A stretch of DNA of 64,000 bases. It comes from Taenia hydatigena (Eukaryota; Platyhelminthes; Cestoda; Cyclophyllidea; Taeniidae). A model generated the notes under the pieces. It had not been told where the DNA came from, ran no database searches, and saw only the letters and a program-made list of their open reading frames with translations. The translations under genes and the position numbers were made by a program. The stretch covers positions 149,806 to 213,805 of the forward strand of contig JADWOT020001311.1 in assembly GCA_036345935.2 (NCBI GenBank). The letters are read 5' to 3'. How positions within the stretch are numbered: the first letter of the stretch is position 1; each line of letters begins with the position of its first letter. Below, piece after piece: positions 38,525-52,492 of this stretch.

Positions 38525-40427
38525 TTATATTGAATGTCTCCTTGTTTCGAGAAAGATAGCACCCGCCGGTTTCCTTGCAACTTGGGCAGGGTATTGAGCA
38601 ACCGATGCTGTTGAAGGCAAAAGAAGATAATGCATCAAAGAGATTTTCTAAACGTGAGCAAATGAAAGGAGAAGCGTAAACTTACCATATCCAAACTGCG
38701 GATTGATGCACACAGGTGGGTGGGTAGCTAAAATTGATGCATGATGGTGAATGGCTATAAAGACATAACTTCCGCAGCAAAGGACAGCAAACAACAACTC
38801 ACCTGTGCTGCTATAGGAAGTGCTTGGCATTGTAAGTTGCACATTCCAACCCGGATAAAATTGGTTGCTCTGAAGTACTCTGGTAGCAAGATATTGCTGT
38901 TGCTGCTGCAGCATGAGTTGCGGTGAGTTGTGTTGAGCTACCATGCATTCATTGGACTGCACCACTAAGGAACTATTTCTTACGGCCTCGTAATTAGCTC
39001 CCATCGCAGCAATCATGTTGATGATGGCTAAGCCAGCGTTGTCGGTTATAGCAGTAGCTGCAGGATTCGGCCATACTGGGAACACAATTGTTGCACTTGG
39101 CGGGATCTGTGCAACTGCTGCCGGGCCCTGCAATGATAGAACAGCCCTTTTGTCTCGGCCTTTGCCTACATATTTAACCTTCGGAAACATTTGAGTCGTC
39201 GGCCACTGAATAGGGCCTTGCGCATATAGTAGAAGCATAATTTCCTTAGCTAATCCTCAAACGAATGTGCTTACGGATTGTAGCGTCGGAAGACAATAGC
39301 CGAGGTCACTGCCAAGTGGAGCAGTAACGGTCATGGGGCAATTTACTTGGAAATTTGTGGTAAGCTGTGCAATATTATGACCACCTAGAGAGATCACAGC
39401 TGGAGTCAAACTTGGGTTCGATGGTAACATGTAGCTGTTGAGTAGAGGCATCGATCCAGCTGCTTCGATGTTTCTTTCGTAAGGCCCACCAGTAGCCGCT
39501 TTCGGCGGCAAATTGTCTGTGTTCTATTAAAGGCAATCATCATTGTTAAATACGATGAAGCACAGATAGGTCACGGCCTTACTGCAGCCCAATTCCAAGT
39601 ACTTACGGTTACTGAGGAAATTCCATCTGCAAGATTCGACGGGTTAGGTTCCCTTGGGCCAAAAGGGTCTTCCGAGGCATGACCTTTGTTTTAATTGGGT
39701 GTAGTTGTGAAATAAAGCAAAAATGACGTCGGTGGAAGAAGAAAACATAGAAATTATTTTCTAAATTCACGGCTTCTAAACTTGCATAGCATGCTCACTC
39801 ATTCAGTAGTAGATAGGCCTTCCTATTTAATGCTGACGAAATCGGTCATGACTTTTCCACACCAAAATTAGTTACGACCTTAAAAATTGCCTTAGGTAAG
39901 CTAACCTGGGAGCGCGCATTTAAATATCAAAAAATGTAATAATTTTCAAAAGTGTCACTTTGCTGGATGTGTACTACTAACAAACTGGGGTCGATAAACA
40001 AAGGATGGGGCACATTCCGCTCTTGGTGGCTCTCTTAAGAATACCACCAAAACGTCAACAAGTGAAGAAGATAGCTTAGCCAATTTCGCACACATAAACA
40101 ATAGGATTTGGCAAATGTTTCCATTTAGACACGACAGCATATTATTGGTTGCAAGACTGCTGAGTCTGCCATCATGCAAATAACCTGAATTTAAATTCTT
40201 GCTTATCACTATCTTATTATCAAACAGCAAAGTGTCAGGAAAGGGAATAATTTGGCAGATACACGCAGAAACCGAGTGTTTTCATAAAAGAATGAAGTGT
40301 ATAGCTCTAAAAACATACCATCTAACGAGGACACTATAAATGTGAAGCACTCACTGGAACTTCTGCCCTCCTGAACTTGAGATGCAACATTCGATTTGGA
40401 ATTGGCTAATTCCGCTGTACGATTCAT
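38525..40427 (-). CDS. Six-exon gene, unrecognised 320-aa protein
   Basis: I assembled six minus-strand exons whose GT-AG sites and phases all agree: 40427-40319 (ATG at 40427, ends phase 1), 39683-39607, 39523-39275, 39205-38803, 38727-38686 and 38607-38525 (TAA at 38525-38527). The total is 963 nt, or 320 residues. Introns are 635, 83, 69, 75 and 77 nt. Donors are strong (GTATGT, GTAAGT, GTAAGC, GTGAGT, GTAAGT). The protein is rich in Ala, Pro, Ser, Asn and Gln, with a short polyGln (LMLQQQQQYLA), a basic patch (YVGKGRDKRAV) and a C-terminus ending in LETRRHSI. No signal peptide or membrane segment is evident. The composition suggests a low-complexity regulatory protein such as an RNA-binding or transcription cofactor, but no domain was recognised. 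The 5' end could lie further upstream. The gene is real with good confidence; its function is unknown. Confidence 0.75.
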
Positions 40428-40818
40428 GCGTGTAGAAATGCAGTACGATGAACGATTCAGGACTACGTGTCACCCTAGCACGAAATTCGGACCTGAGTGG
40501 TGCGGCTACTGCATAGCTTTGATATTTATACATTTCTTTGGTGCGTCCGTTGTCCATATTCTAAGCGCTTATTCGCTAATGGATGAATCACAACTCTTTC
40601 ATTATTGGTTGGGAGTGGTCAATGAGAGAATGAGGCATCTGATTGGACATGCCGATGAGTCTGCACAACTATTGGACCAGCGCCTTGTGCCTTACGTTAT
40701 GGATGAGCAAGTTAAACTTCTACATAACATTGACCCAGTTAGTGTCAAAACTAGTTATTTTTATTGCGTTTGGCATAAACTAAAAGGGACTACTAATATT
40801 ATTGTCGGTTTTATATGA
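40396..40818 (+). CDS. Hypothetical plus-strand open frame, 140 aa
   Basis: Open plus-strand frame ending at a TGA at 40816-40818, with an AATAAA about 10 bases after the stop. The latter half (MDESQLFHYWLGVVNERM, then ADESAQLLDQRLVPYVMDEQ) has protein-like composition and would form amphipathic helices. The first half overlaps, in antisense, the first exon of the 38.5-40.4 kb gene, so any real gene probably starts at or after about 40560; an acceptor-like CTAAG lies near 40563. No family recognised. Confidence 0.3.
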   Translation: MELANSAVRFMRVEMQYDERFRTTCHPSTKFGPEWCGYCIALIFIHFFGASVVHILSAYSLMDESQLFHYWLGVVNERMRHLIGHADESAQLLDQRLVPYVMDEQVKLLHNIDPVSVKTSYFYCVWHKLKGTTNIIVGFI

Positions 40819-43800
40819 CTTTACTCAATAAATGGGTAATGGAATGTCCTTTTATGATGATTTGGCGTATAAACGTGGTCGACGATGGATAAGACTCTTA
40901 AGTCAGCTGCTGAACTTGATACTGTCTCCCAACGAAATCAGCGGAATGGCATTTGGCGTGACACTTATTTTATCCCTCAGGGTGGACAAATTCGCATCCA
41001 CGTGAAGGTGACCTAAGAATAAGTAGGAAATAGTGTGGTTCGGACCTTCTGTGGGATCTTTGATTCGGCTTTCAGTGGTAAAGTACAAATGCGCATTAAC
41101 TTGAGCAATTCTAATTGATTTGAGAAAGCAAGTTAGCCTGAATACAGAAAGGGAACTTTGAAAAGAATCAAACACAGTGATAAGTGATCATTGCTGGCAA
41201 TAAACGCCTTATTTTTACAAGTGAATTCTGATGCAGATTACAGAAACGCACTCTTGGAATTTACAGCACTAGAAATTCCCTTCACACGATTTTTGTGAAA
41301 GCATCTCGGTGTTTATCTTGTGCAAAATGCAAGGGTGCTTCCACTATGCGTACTCTCTACCATTTGAACTAGTCTATGGGGACGTTAAACGTAAAATTAC
41401 CTGAAGTTACGACATTTTCACGTCCAGCTTAAAGCATCTAAAATATTTCTGGGTTTGATGTAAGGATGTCATCTTCGAGTGGAGATCGAAATAGGCCTGG
41501 CAGGATCTGTGTTGTGACATCTTTTATGCAAGTTACTTTAAAAGTTGGTTCATCTGATTTATGGTACATGTATATGCGTGCTGCTGTAGTAATCGATTGG
41601 CATTAGGGATCACAATTAGCTTTTTCGCCCCAAGTTAAGCGCATTTAAGTGTCGCTTATAAGAGAACGATAAGTCTATATCGTTTATTTGGAAAAATTCA
41701 AAGAGCGGGATTTATTCTGTGACATGCGCAAGCACTTATTTGGGCATTGATTTTCCTTTTTTGACAAGATGAACCAGGTAACGCTTAACAGCGTTTCGCT
41801 CAAGGAGAATAAAGCCATGAAAATTAGACTCATAATTCCACACAAATTATCTCTACTGAGGAAACACCGTAAAAACCTAGTTGGTGAGACTTGTTAGTCA
41901 GTTGCTGACTGATTTTAGCTACGATGCGATTATTACAATGGCATGCGACGCTGTGGAAAACTAGATAAATGTATGCAACACTTACCCCCTACATTCCCCA
42001 GCCTCGTCTCCCGCATCCGAATGGGATCTATGTAGATGGTCAAATAGTGGTGAATTGAGATTGCCGTTATGCACTTAACCTGGATCATGTATCAATGGAA
42101 AGAATCTGACAAAGGGCAAGCGTCACCTCTCATAAGCGATTAGACTTCAATGAAATCGCTATGAAATGCTATCCAGTCATATATAGCACATATTTTGCCA
42201 AAGTGATTTGAATTGTAATTCCATTCGAACAGACGAGTCATCACTGGCAAATAAGATATACGCCCTTGCATTCTGAGGAAGACTGCGTACGTCAATTTCT
42301 CTGTCCAATTACAGCAAAGACGAACAAGAACGTACTGCCTTGTTTCACACTCGGAAAAGACAAGGTAACAAAAGTTGCTTTAAAGGCTGCACCCATTCGC
42401 AACCATTGTATCCTGTTTCTGTATCCATAAGTTTTGCTCTCAAAACAAGCCCTTCTCTTTAAGTCTTAAGGGAGAACTTGACTGGTGAGATATGCATTCG
42501 GGTTGAATTAATTTAATGAATTAGTGGCTCAAAGTGGAGTGATGAACATTTATACCATGGCTACTTTTGTTTTAGAGAGCTATTGCATGGGTTCGTAAAG
42601 TATTCACATTCAATCAGCGTTAATAAAGTTTAATTCAGAATGCACAGTGGCTTTCCTGAACAGGAGGTCTGCGTGACAGTTGGCAACAAATTCAAAATGC
42701 TATTTAGCTATGCAAGCCTTTTTCCAAGGCAAACCATCCTGCATCCAAATCAAATTTTCATCACTCGCTCCGTCGAGTAAATATGAGGATGTTTCTATTT
42801 GTTATCAAGAAGGCGATATAGCAACCATAGATGATGTAAATTTGCATGAAAGCCTTAACATCGGCAGTCTATAGACGCAAAACTTTAGCTAGAGACTCAT
42901 TAGGATATTCCATGGCAAGCACTTAGTGTTAACAGAGGTGGACTGAGTTTGAGCTCTACCAAACTGCTGTGCTTTAATCTAACAAGGTAATACTAGATTC
43001 GCAAGGTGTGAACTTTCGCACGAGTGATTCCAATAGAGCTCTCACAATGGGTCCATGCACGTTAAATGTAAATTGCCTCCATCCTGAAGGCCCTCTTGTA
43101 GCCTGACCGTGTTTGACCGCGGATGCGTCTGCGCGCTTTGGTGGTTGCTGCATCTGAAAAACTTATAAAGAAGAGCAGATATTTTGAATCAGCCATGAAG
43201 ATAGAACTTGGAAAATGACTTGAATGCGCGAACTGTAAAACCTCACCCACGGTAGGCTTACATTACCGATTGGCAGATGACAACTGAGCATTTGTCGATG
43301 AGACCAGCTAGGAGTGCTGCTATTGCGTTGATGCATACCCTTGATTGCGGCTTACCCACACTCTTGAAGCACAAGTCCTACAGACCAAAAACCTGTATCA
43401 CGCCTGTCGCAAACCAACTTGAGGAGGTCTAGTCAAAGAACCGTTAATGAGAAACATAGCTGGCATTATACTTGGCTGCAACGCCACGCAATTGGTGCGG
43501 TCCGGCAGAAAATCCAATTTCAGATGTTTTCATGTTGAGGTGTATGCTGGTGCAAGCTGAAAGCTAATGAAAGCCATCTAAGACGTAATTGCCATATAAA
43601 GGAGTTGATCACTTTGGCTTTTCTTTCAAACATGTGAAAGCAAAGAAGTAGAGGTGTAATTATGTCACAAAAAGACTTCCTCTGTAGGTATCAAATAAGG
43701 TGTCAGTGCTTTAAATTTAAGTAGCGCATTCATTGTAACGATACAGAACCAAATATTGACAATGCCAACTTCTGTAGAGTTGCAAAACCAGTGCATTAAG

Positions 43801-46212
43801 GTTGCCTGGAATTCACTACCTGTTCTAAATGCATACCTATCACAATCGAAATTCTGTCTTTGTGGATTCAGACTAGACTGGTGACTGAATCCGAACATCT
43901 GCCTGCACCTCATCAGCACTTGTGCTGCCTTGAGTCAATCGAAAGTAGGTCCATCCAATTGCATGCATCATGAAGAGCTCTTACATCTATCCAAAACATC
44001 TTTTCTCTTCAAATTTTCCTAACCAAGCATTTTAATGCTATCTCCTGCAGCTTATGCATTGCCAATTCCATCCTCTTCCAACCCTACGGATGAAGTCTCG
44101 GCAAATTATGCTTCAAGGTGGACACGATAAGCAGATTCGTGCATTATGTTTGTCTGCCAATCCATTAAATTGGTCATTCCGTTCTTTAGGCAGTAAAAAC
44201 GAACCACTTTTGCGGTTTTGTGTTTCATCAATAACTTCTGGCATCGCGACACCTCCCACCATCGTGATCGTACTCTTCCACTACTTCCTAGTGAGACTTG
44301 CCTCACCGTGTGCGAATCCCTTTCGCGGTGTCATCAACTGATTCCACAACCCTGTTTAACTTACTAATCCTAAGCACAAACAAGTCCATGCGACTACTCC
44401 TGATGTGAAGATGTTTGATGCCCTTGGGCGCCTTCATTGCAGTGAATGAAATAGCCAGTAGGCTGATTTTTACGCAGAGTCTTTTGTTGCACTTCTGGTA
44501 ATCATGTGATTGAACAGATGCTTGCAGTGGTTTACTAAGGACTGAAATAACTACTTCTCATGCCACCACTTGTGTTGGATATCATCAAAAGGCAACCAAT
44601 TTCTGTTACAGAGGTTAATGGTTTATGAATTCAACAGTGATCGACGCTGTTTGATTCTCTGCCTTCAATTATACCAGCCCACTATAATTAACACTTTGTG
44701 CTGGAATTAGAGGAAGCTATTTTAAATTTCATCGAATTATAAATAAGAAATTTGCAGCCGTGACTAGAGCAAAGTTAAGTGAAAGAGAGTTCGAGAGGTT
44801 AAATATGGATGGAGTGCTAAGCTCGTTCTTTACCAATGCAAATGCAAGAAGCAAGAACATAGTGCAAAATCTACACTATAGCAAAAAGATTATTTTAAGT
44901 CACTACAAATCCTTCTTGACAAGTCATCATGCCAAACTACTTTAGGGCATGTTCATAAGGTGCAAGGGAGGTGCAAGTTTGCGTCCGAATCCCTGAATAA
45001 GTGATTTTTGGAACCGTCAGTAAACAACCGGCTTCATTTCGCCTCCTTAAATCATGTCTTAAATTTTACTCGATATAAGCTTCAATTAGGCACCATGGCA
45101 CCCTACGGTGGATGATTGGGACGGTTGTCCTGAAATTTATGAATTTTTTAATGGCTGAACTTAATGCAGATGTGAACACCTATTTCGCCGGGCAAAAGTA
45201 CTGCAGTGATGTCTGCTCATCCCACTGAGTTGAGTTGCACTCCGGCCGTGAGTTCCGTCAAACTCCGCTCACCTGGAGAGTGTGAATATCGATTCGGAGG
45301 CACTGGGTTAGAGGAACGTCCTACGCCAGTAGGCTGCGCCTTCTTTTAATCTCCATTTATGGATCTTCTTAATGGGTTCTATTCCGTATTTTGACTGGTG
45401 TGTGCCTAAAGGTGCTTGCAGTCAGAACCCCACGAGAGTTTTGTAAGCCAATTTGCATAGTAAATTGCTAAACTTGCAAAAGGAGCATGTTTTGCTGGCC
45501 CAATGGTAATAACACGATCACTGTGTCATTATTGCCTTGCCAGCGAAGAAAAAATGGATTACATTGGTTCAAGCGCATGGGTAATTGGCACCTGAAAAGC
45601 AAGCAATCAACATGATGTGTTCGCCTTTTAACGTCGGATGGTAGAGATGCGATTGTATCCAAGCCACGTCATTTTGGCAACATTTATTCTCCAGAATTTC
45701 GCTCAGCCACATCTGGTGGTAAAGATTTATGTCGACATTTAGCTTCTAACTCTCTATCCTCGAGGATGTTACATTTTTGCACCTTACCAAAAAGCGAACA
45801 ATGTCATTGCCGCTGTTTGGTTATATTACGTTGTAAATCTGCACTGAAATTTTTAGTTGCAAGCATGGCTTAAAGGCCACTCCACTCAACGAAGGTACAA
45901 TAACCACCCAAGTTATCGCGGATGAGTCTAAAGACTAGACAATAAACAGAAGTGCAAATTTAGTGCTGAACATTTTTTAATAAAATAGCAGAACTTAGTA
46001 ACATTGTTTTTGATTTAATTAAAAACAACTGGTCAAGCTCTTTGCTGTCCACAGACAACATTTCTGCAGTTCGTGCAGGGATCTCTACTACTAGCTTCCC
46101 CATCCCTGCGACTAAGCCGAACACTAGAAGGTTGAAATCTGAACGGTTCTTCTCTTTCCTTCTCTTCCATTCTTCCGCTCTTACTATTATTATATTTTGA
46201 AGGCGCATGTAG
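40819..46212. other. No supported gene
   Basis: AT-rich stretch. Open frames at 42680-42874 (+), 43665-43919 (-), 44054-44341 (+) and 45960-46269 (-) have no recognised motif and no matching splice phases. No repeats linking this stretch to the rest of the window were noticed. Confidence 0.35.
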
Positions 46213-46476
46213 AGTAACAATCCTGGAAAGTCTGTGCCGAGGATACATTTGCCTCCAAGGAGCCACCACGCTACTCTACGACCATGTAGTACTTTGTTTG
46301 TTGGAACTACCGGTTTCGGTCAAGGACACAGAGGTGGCCGTTCTGCCCTGGCTGCGTGGGCTGGCCTTTGGGCCATGCCAGCAGCCTATTTTCCTCTGTC
46401 CGTTGAATATGTATATTCTAACCTGTCATTCTGCCTTCTTTTGCCTTCGAGGGAGCCTCGGGACGCTGCAGACCAG
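46213..46476 (+). CDS. Possible internal exon, unknown protein
   Basis: A GC-richer island than its surroundings, bounded by an acceptor-like TAG at 46210-46212 and a donor-like CAG|GTTAAA at 46477. One plus frame reads TILESLCRGYICLQGATTLL, then LPWLRGLAFGPCQQPIFLCP, and is open throughout (264 bases, phase 2 at both ends). A second plus frame (from 46234) is also open, so the true frame is undecided. The leucine-rich composition could suit a helical-repeat or membrane protein. No family recognised and the donor is weak. Confidence 0.27.
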
Positions 46477-49341
46477 GTTAAAATTATTCTATCACCTTTG
46501 GCCTACAAAACACATTTAAGGGGTATAAGCATTGCATAAACGCTCTGAGGCATCTTTACTGCCTTGGACAAAAGGATGGATCGATAGCACAACAAACTGG
46601 GGTCGTGAGATAGCCTCGATCAGCGCCAAGGGATTCAAGATGTGCTCTTGCCTCTCGTCTGAAAGGTAAATTTTAAGAAACATAAGTAATGAACTATTAT
46701 ATCAATTTCGACTTGTGTGACCCGAAGGAAGATTAAGGACAAGGCAATAGATCTCGCGTGCAAAACTTTCTAAAACTATGACAAAAGTTCTACATTTTAA
46801 CTTATTAGTAATAGGTTTATTCTCTAAAATTCAACAGAACTAATAAGCGTCGTGTTTATAATTTCGTACGAATGTCATGCAAAAATTGTGTTCGCTTGAT
46901 TAATACTCGAATTCTGTTTGGTCATTTAGTTAAGTGTTGGTGCAGACTGCGTCTATTTGCCTTGAGCACTTTTTACATTTGGGCGGTGTCAGTTAATCAT
47001 GGCTGTTTAAAGTCTTTCAAATTTTGACGAAAGGAAAGCCATCCATTCTTTTAATGTAGTGCCACTTCTGATCGCATGAGTGAGGTAGAGCTACGGTTAG
47101 GTTTGGTGTTTAGATGCCAAAAAAGCAGCGGGATAGATGGCTCCAAATACCAAGAATACCTTCCTGAATACCCAATTCAAAAGTGGCATTTAGTCTATAC
47201 CGAAAATCACCTTAGGAGAACTGAGATGAATGGCGCTACTATTCAGCATCGAACCACTTAAAACGATGTAGCAACATGAAATAAGGATGGGAGGAAAACG
47301 ACCACGTTATGCTTTTGGATTTTGTCTCACTTGCTATGAAGGAATCTAATTAATTGTAAAGAAAAACCACATTGGCCATCGCTTCGATAAAATGCAGAAC
47401 GAGCGAACATTCTTGGACGTTGGCTGAAATTACTGACTAACTGCAAAAGAGAAGGCGCCTTATATTGCTCAAAGCGTCGTAGCAAAGCATTTTTACTGCC
47501 TCACACTTTAATGGTCCAATGAAATAGACCTCAAACGCAAAGCCTTAACAAAGTTGTTTGATGCATGATGAGAAGGTGCCATCCGAGAAGTAAAGACAAA
47601 CCCAACCTATGCGGAGGAGCAGAAGCGCCTGCCTGTGAAACCTCCAGATGACGTCAAGCACTTTCAACTGAGAACCAGCGGATAGAGACGGAAATGCTGC
47701 ACGACTAATAAAAATTAATCGATTATTAATCGTTGACCAAGTAGAAAAAAGTAAATGCGTAGGAAATGCAACTGACGTGCTTTGCAAAACCACAAAGACG
47801 CACTGTCACTTATTATTTAGGCAAGTCACATCGGTCTCTCAGTGGGCAAGTATTCAGTAATGATTTTACTAACTCTCGCTATTTTCGAGAGGTCTTCTCT
47901 AAGCATTTTCGCATTCCATCAAATTCTATTAAGCAGATAGATATCAGCTATGAGCTCTGTTGGTCTTCTGTACGTGACTGAATCACCAAGAAAATCGGTG
48001 TCTGCAGTGCATCACGCGCACACACACAGCCGCACAAAGCATAGTCTCTTACATATGGAGTGGGGAGTGCTTCAGAATGTGAGGTGACCAGTGTGCAGGC
48101 AGTTCAGTAATAACCGTTAATGAAGCGCTTATTCGTCCATTAACTGTGGAAGCAGGTAATATCTGACCACAAGTTATTCGGTCAGACGACCATTTAGAAA
48201 AATACTCACACGCGTAAGTAGATGTGGGAATAAAATATTCATGAATTTCAAGTCCTCCTGCCTGTCACACACTATTACATGGCATCTAATCGGAAGTTAT
48301 GCGGTCCAACCTCATCACATTTGCCTAAATGCTGAGGAAGGGGTGAACCAACTGCTGCATCACTACTTACGCTACGCTTTGCTTTTGGCTACCCCTGGCA
48401 CATTGATCCAGATTAAGGCGAACTAAACGAATGCGTTTTTCGAGTTTATTTGATACGAGCAACTGTTTAAATGTAAGGTCCTTTAACTGATCTAAAATCG
48501 CCAAAATTAAACATCTTTTGCCATTTGGTCACAAGGGGTACGCTTTACTACTGTCCGTTGCACCGTTACCAAATACCGTACATAGACCAGACAAAAAGCT
48601 GGCTTTTGACATAGCTTAGAAGTAATGCTAAATTTCACTAAGTTTTAGCCAATGATTACCGTATCGATACTACTGAGTGTGTTTTCAAGTCTCAAACAAG
48701 TGACTGTTCATACCATTGTTGTATTATCGAGCTTTATGCGACTTGACAGAAGCAAAGATCTAGGTACTAGGCTACAAAATATTACTAAATGTTAGCTATT
48801 TATATCCGTTATAAAGTTAACAAAAAGAAAGGAATCTATAGTAGTAGGTTGTATGGTGATAACGTCGCGAAATCGAAACAAACACCACTCAAAATATCCA
48901 GCCGAGAGCTGGGAATCCCATACAATATGAGTCGTTTGGCTGGGTCGTATTAACACAAGTTTGTAGCAGAGCACAATCGCTCCTATTCAACAATCAGACA
49001 GCAGTCTCGATATTGTGAAATCTTAGCAAATATGGATCACCTTTGTGGAAGATTAACATCCAGAGAGTGGTCCTTTAGGTGCCGTGTTATAATTCATGGC
49101 GCGTAATATTAGCAATGAGAAAGTAAAATTCCCAAATAAGCGGCAGTTAACTAATGAGTCTGCAATGTCTTTCGGCTAGCTTGAAAATGTAAACAAAACA
49201 GGCATTGCAACGGAATTCCAGTGACTATGAATCAGTCAGATATCTTAGGTTAAATCCGGTCAACACTTAAAATAAAAAGAAGAAGACGTGCCATTCGTAC
49301 AAAGCAGACGTCTCGAAGTCCTCCGCTCTTTCTTTGCAAAG
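46477..49341. other. No supported gene
   Basis: No exon could be joined in phase to the exon-like pieces at 46.2 or 49.3 kb. Open frames at 47076-47261, 47545-47793 and 48241-48426 have no recognisable motif. A short CACACACACA run lies at about 48021-48030. Confidence 0.35.
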
Positions 49342-49540
49342 AAAACGACCAAATGAACCGCCTGTGGTCCAGTTCTTACCATCTCCTGAGACCACTCGTC
49401 TCCACCACCTCAGGTGTCTGCACTCTCGATACCACACTAATGAGCCAAGTCACCAAACTCATGCCTTCACCGAAAGGCACCAAGGAGACAGCAGTGGCAG
49501 CAGAATCATCTGCATTAGTGCTCACGACTGTATCAGGAAG
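49342..49540 (+). CDS. Possible internal exon, Ser/Thr-rich
   Basis: Flanked by a good acceptor (CTCTTTCTTTGCAAAG, ending at 49341) and a consensus donor (GGAAG|GTGAGT at 49541). In one frame it reads NDQMNRLWSSSYHLLRPLVS, then LMPSPKGTKETAVAAESSAL, entering in phase 1 and leaving in phase 2. A second frame (from 49334, with EPPVVQFLPSPETT) is also open. The exon boundaries are better supported than the frame. No domain recognised, and the rest of the gene was not found. The open frame at 49649-49939 might belong to it but has no clear boundaries. Confidence 0.38.
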
Positions 49541-52492
49541 GTGAGTAGACAGCAAAGCAACTCTGAGGCGTTGGTGAGGAACTGGATGGTATAAACAACG
49601 ATAAAATGGAAGCATGATGAATAGTAGAAGGCAGTAAACTTCGAATGCATGTGCGTGGTTGTTAGTTGTGTTATGAGCCTTAAAACTGTATGGTTCTGGA
49701 TCAAAAACGATGAAGAAGATCATTCTTATAGATTACCCTCCTGGCCACACCTGCATCGCGTGGTTGTAAAAAAGCTGCCGTTATCTCTTACAGACAGAAT
49801 TGGGCTGTTGGTTCCTAATTTTAATCAATTTCGGATCAACATGAGCAAAAATGAACAGAGCTCTGAGTCCTTGCTACCTCTGAGTTTCTTACCTCAATAT
49901 AATTGTCGCAATTTCCCACAACTAAATTTTAAAGTGTGAACTACCACAAGCAAGTTACATAAGGAAGCAGGATGCGAAGTCTCATTTCTGATCTGTTTTG
50001 ACCAAAGGAGAGGGAGTGGAATGCTGCTTTATCCCCTTGCTAGAAGCTTTTATGGATTGAAAAATGCGTCTCATTGTCAGCTTAGACTATTTTGGTCACA
50101 GGAAAGTGCATTGACAATTTTCCGTGCCAACCTAGACGCTTTTATTGTTGACTATACACTAATTTTATAAGTTGATGAGGAAACAACTGCAAGCAATTAC
50201 TGAAGCAAATAAGATGCTATGATGTAATTCTCGTAACTTCTGCATCCGAGCAAACACATTCAGCACAGCTCTGTATACTTGTGTTACTTTAGCTCCCTTT
50301 GCCAAAATGGGCTCCTTCAATAGGGGTTAGCCATAAGTAAAAACTTAAATATTGTGCACAAAAGCTAAAAGTAGATTGCAGATTGTATCAAAATCATTCG
50401 CATTGCATTGCAGTTGATCCTATCTAATGCGCTTCACGGCCACGGAAGTAAGCTAACATTTGATACCCAGCTTTAACTAATTCCAGATCGAATTAAAAAC
50501 TATGGCGCAATTAACACCCGCGCTTTCTCCCCTATTCGTTACAGCACACTCCATTTTCAACTGCATAAACCAAAATGATGTTATTTTAACGGAGACCTGC
50601 GTGTATACTACGGTAGTAAGTCAACCGCCGAGCTTTATTATAAATGTTTCAAAATCGAAACGTGAAAAATATTGAGTGCATTGCACTATGGCTAATTCGC
50701 TAGGTTTACAAGTTTACTGACCTGTGCATGAACCGGTCCACACCACTAGTTAAGAATTAGCATCGATTAATCTCTTCTATTCAGGTGAAACATGGCAGGC
50801 AGCTCCTCTGTTGTTAACTCCTTTTATTCCTTGTCTCGAAAACGTCTAACAACAATCCTGTGAATGCTAAATAACTTGACCATTTATTTGAAACGTAGTT
50901 TACGGACGTGGGCATTGTAGCAACCAATTAAAAGCATTTTTGTTGCGCATTAATGATTAAACTCTTTGACGTAATTGGTGAAGTTAGATAGTCTAGCACA
51001 CAACTATTGCTAATTTATGCACAAAGCCATGATTTGTAACCATAAAATGCAATTTTATTCTCACTTAAGTTGAATGTAAGACAATGGCAAAGCCGGAATT
51101 CTGTCTCTGAACAATTCGATGAATAGCTGTGCTCGGAAAATCATGCTTAATCCAGACGAGACACATTTATGTAGAGTTTAAGAACCGCACTATGATATTC
51201 AATAAGTAATCCAGAGTAATTCGAATGACCTAGTCCTTTTTCGGGACAGGTTCCAATTTTGCCAAAGTTATGGCGTCTTGATGAGGTGTAGTGTGTAATA
51301 TCTTACCGAAGAAAAAGGTGGTTACCACCAGTGGCCTTTAGAGTGATGAGGGAATCAATTGATTAAAAGATCTCTCCACTTTCCAAAAGTACGAACTGCT
51401 GTCGACTTATGTCTTGGAAATCGCATACATCATACGCATTTATTTTGTTTATAAATGACTCGTGATACATTTTATTCAACATACAGAATCAGATGACTAC
51501 GATTCATAAATAATTTTGAATAAAATTTACCACTGCACATATGCATGATACCATATTTAACAATTTTTAGAATTTTCTTCACACGTCATCCAATTGTACC
51601 TCCGAATAGAACGTGACGGCAATGTCTTTTAACCATTTTTACCATGCATAACCTCTACTTCGAATCCAGCAGTGGATACCTCCGTCCCCACTGCAGGTAT
51701 GGCTCATGTCACGTATGGTTAGGCAGTGCTGTATCGCATTCTAGGCGCTTATGTGTACAGAGCTTTCTTTACTAGGTAGAATTAAAAAGAAAAATAACAT
51801 ATAATGCATAGCTGTAGTGTTTTTAGGTGGGAAAATTCTTGTAAAGGCACATGTTTCTTAAAAGATGCATTCGTCAACTTAACTTACGCAAGGTAGATGT
51901 TGCCATAAGTTGATCACGCTCCAAATGTCCCCTTACATGCAACCGACGGTTTCGTTCTTGTTGAATTGGCAGATCGCAGGCCCTTTAATTCACTTCACCC
52001 TGCTAATCTTCTAAAAATTGAGCCTTTTTACATTAGCGGAAAAGTAAGCACAGCATTCGTCATAAACGAAAAATCTACTCAATTAAATCTTGTCCCCCTT
52101 ACGCAATTAAGAATCCCAACTTACGTAATGATGGGCATCGAATCCATATACCCTCTCATACAATTGGCCAGTAAAGAATAGAGTGGGATGGGTTGAGGTA
52201 TTCTAAGCCGCCTTGTAAAATCCGGTGTAGCATGTTAGGTCTGAATAAGCAAACTAGATTGTGAATGGGAGTTATTCTACAGATTACAACGAATGCGCCG
52301 AGTCATTCATTCAATACGCTTTTATCACTGGCGAATAAATAAAAGCACTCACCTTATTAACCACACAATGTTCAACAAAGACTGGTCCAATATTCTGAAG
52401 GGTGAATATTGGGAAGATAATACCAAAGTAGTGCGCATATGTCCTCTTTTAAACAAGGAACCATGTTCCCGCATTCACAAAGTGCATAATTA
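49541..52492. other. No supported gene
   Basis: AT-rich. The plus-strand frames at 49649-49939 and 51966-52181 are unremarkable in composition and have no recognised motif. Between 49.95 and 51.9 kb there is no open frame over 60 codons on either strand. Confidence 0.45.
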
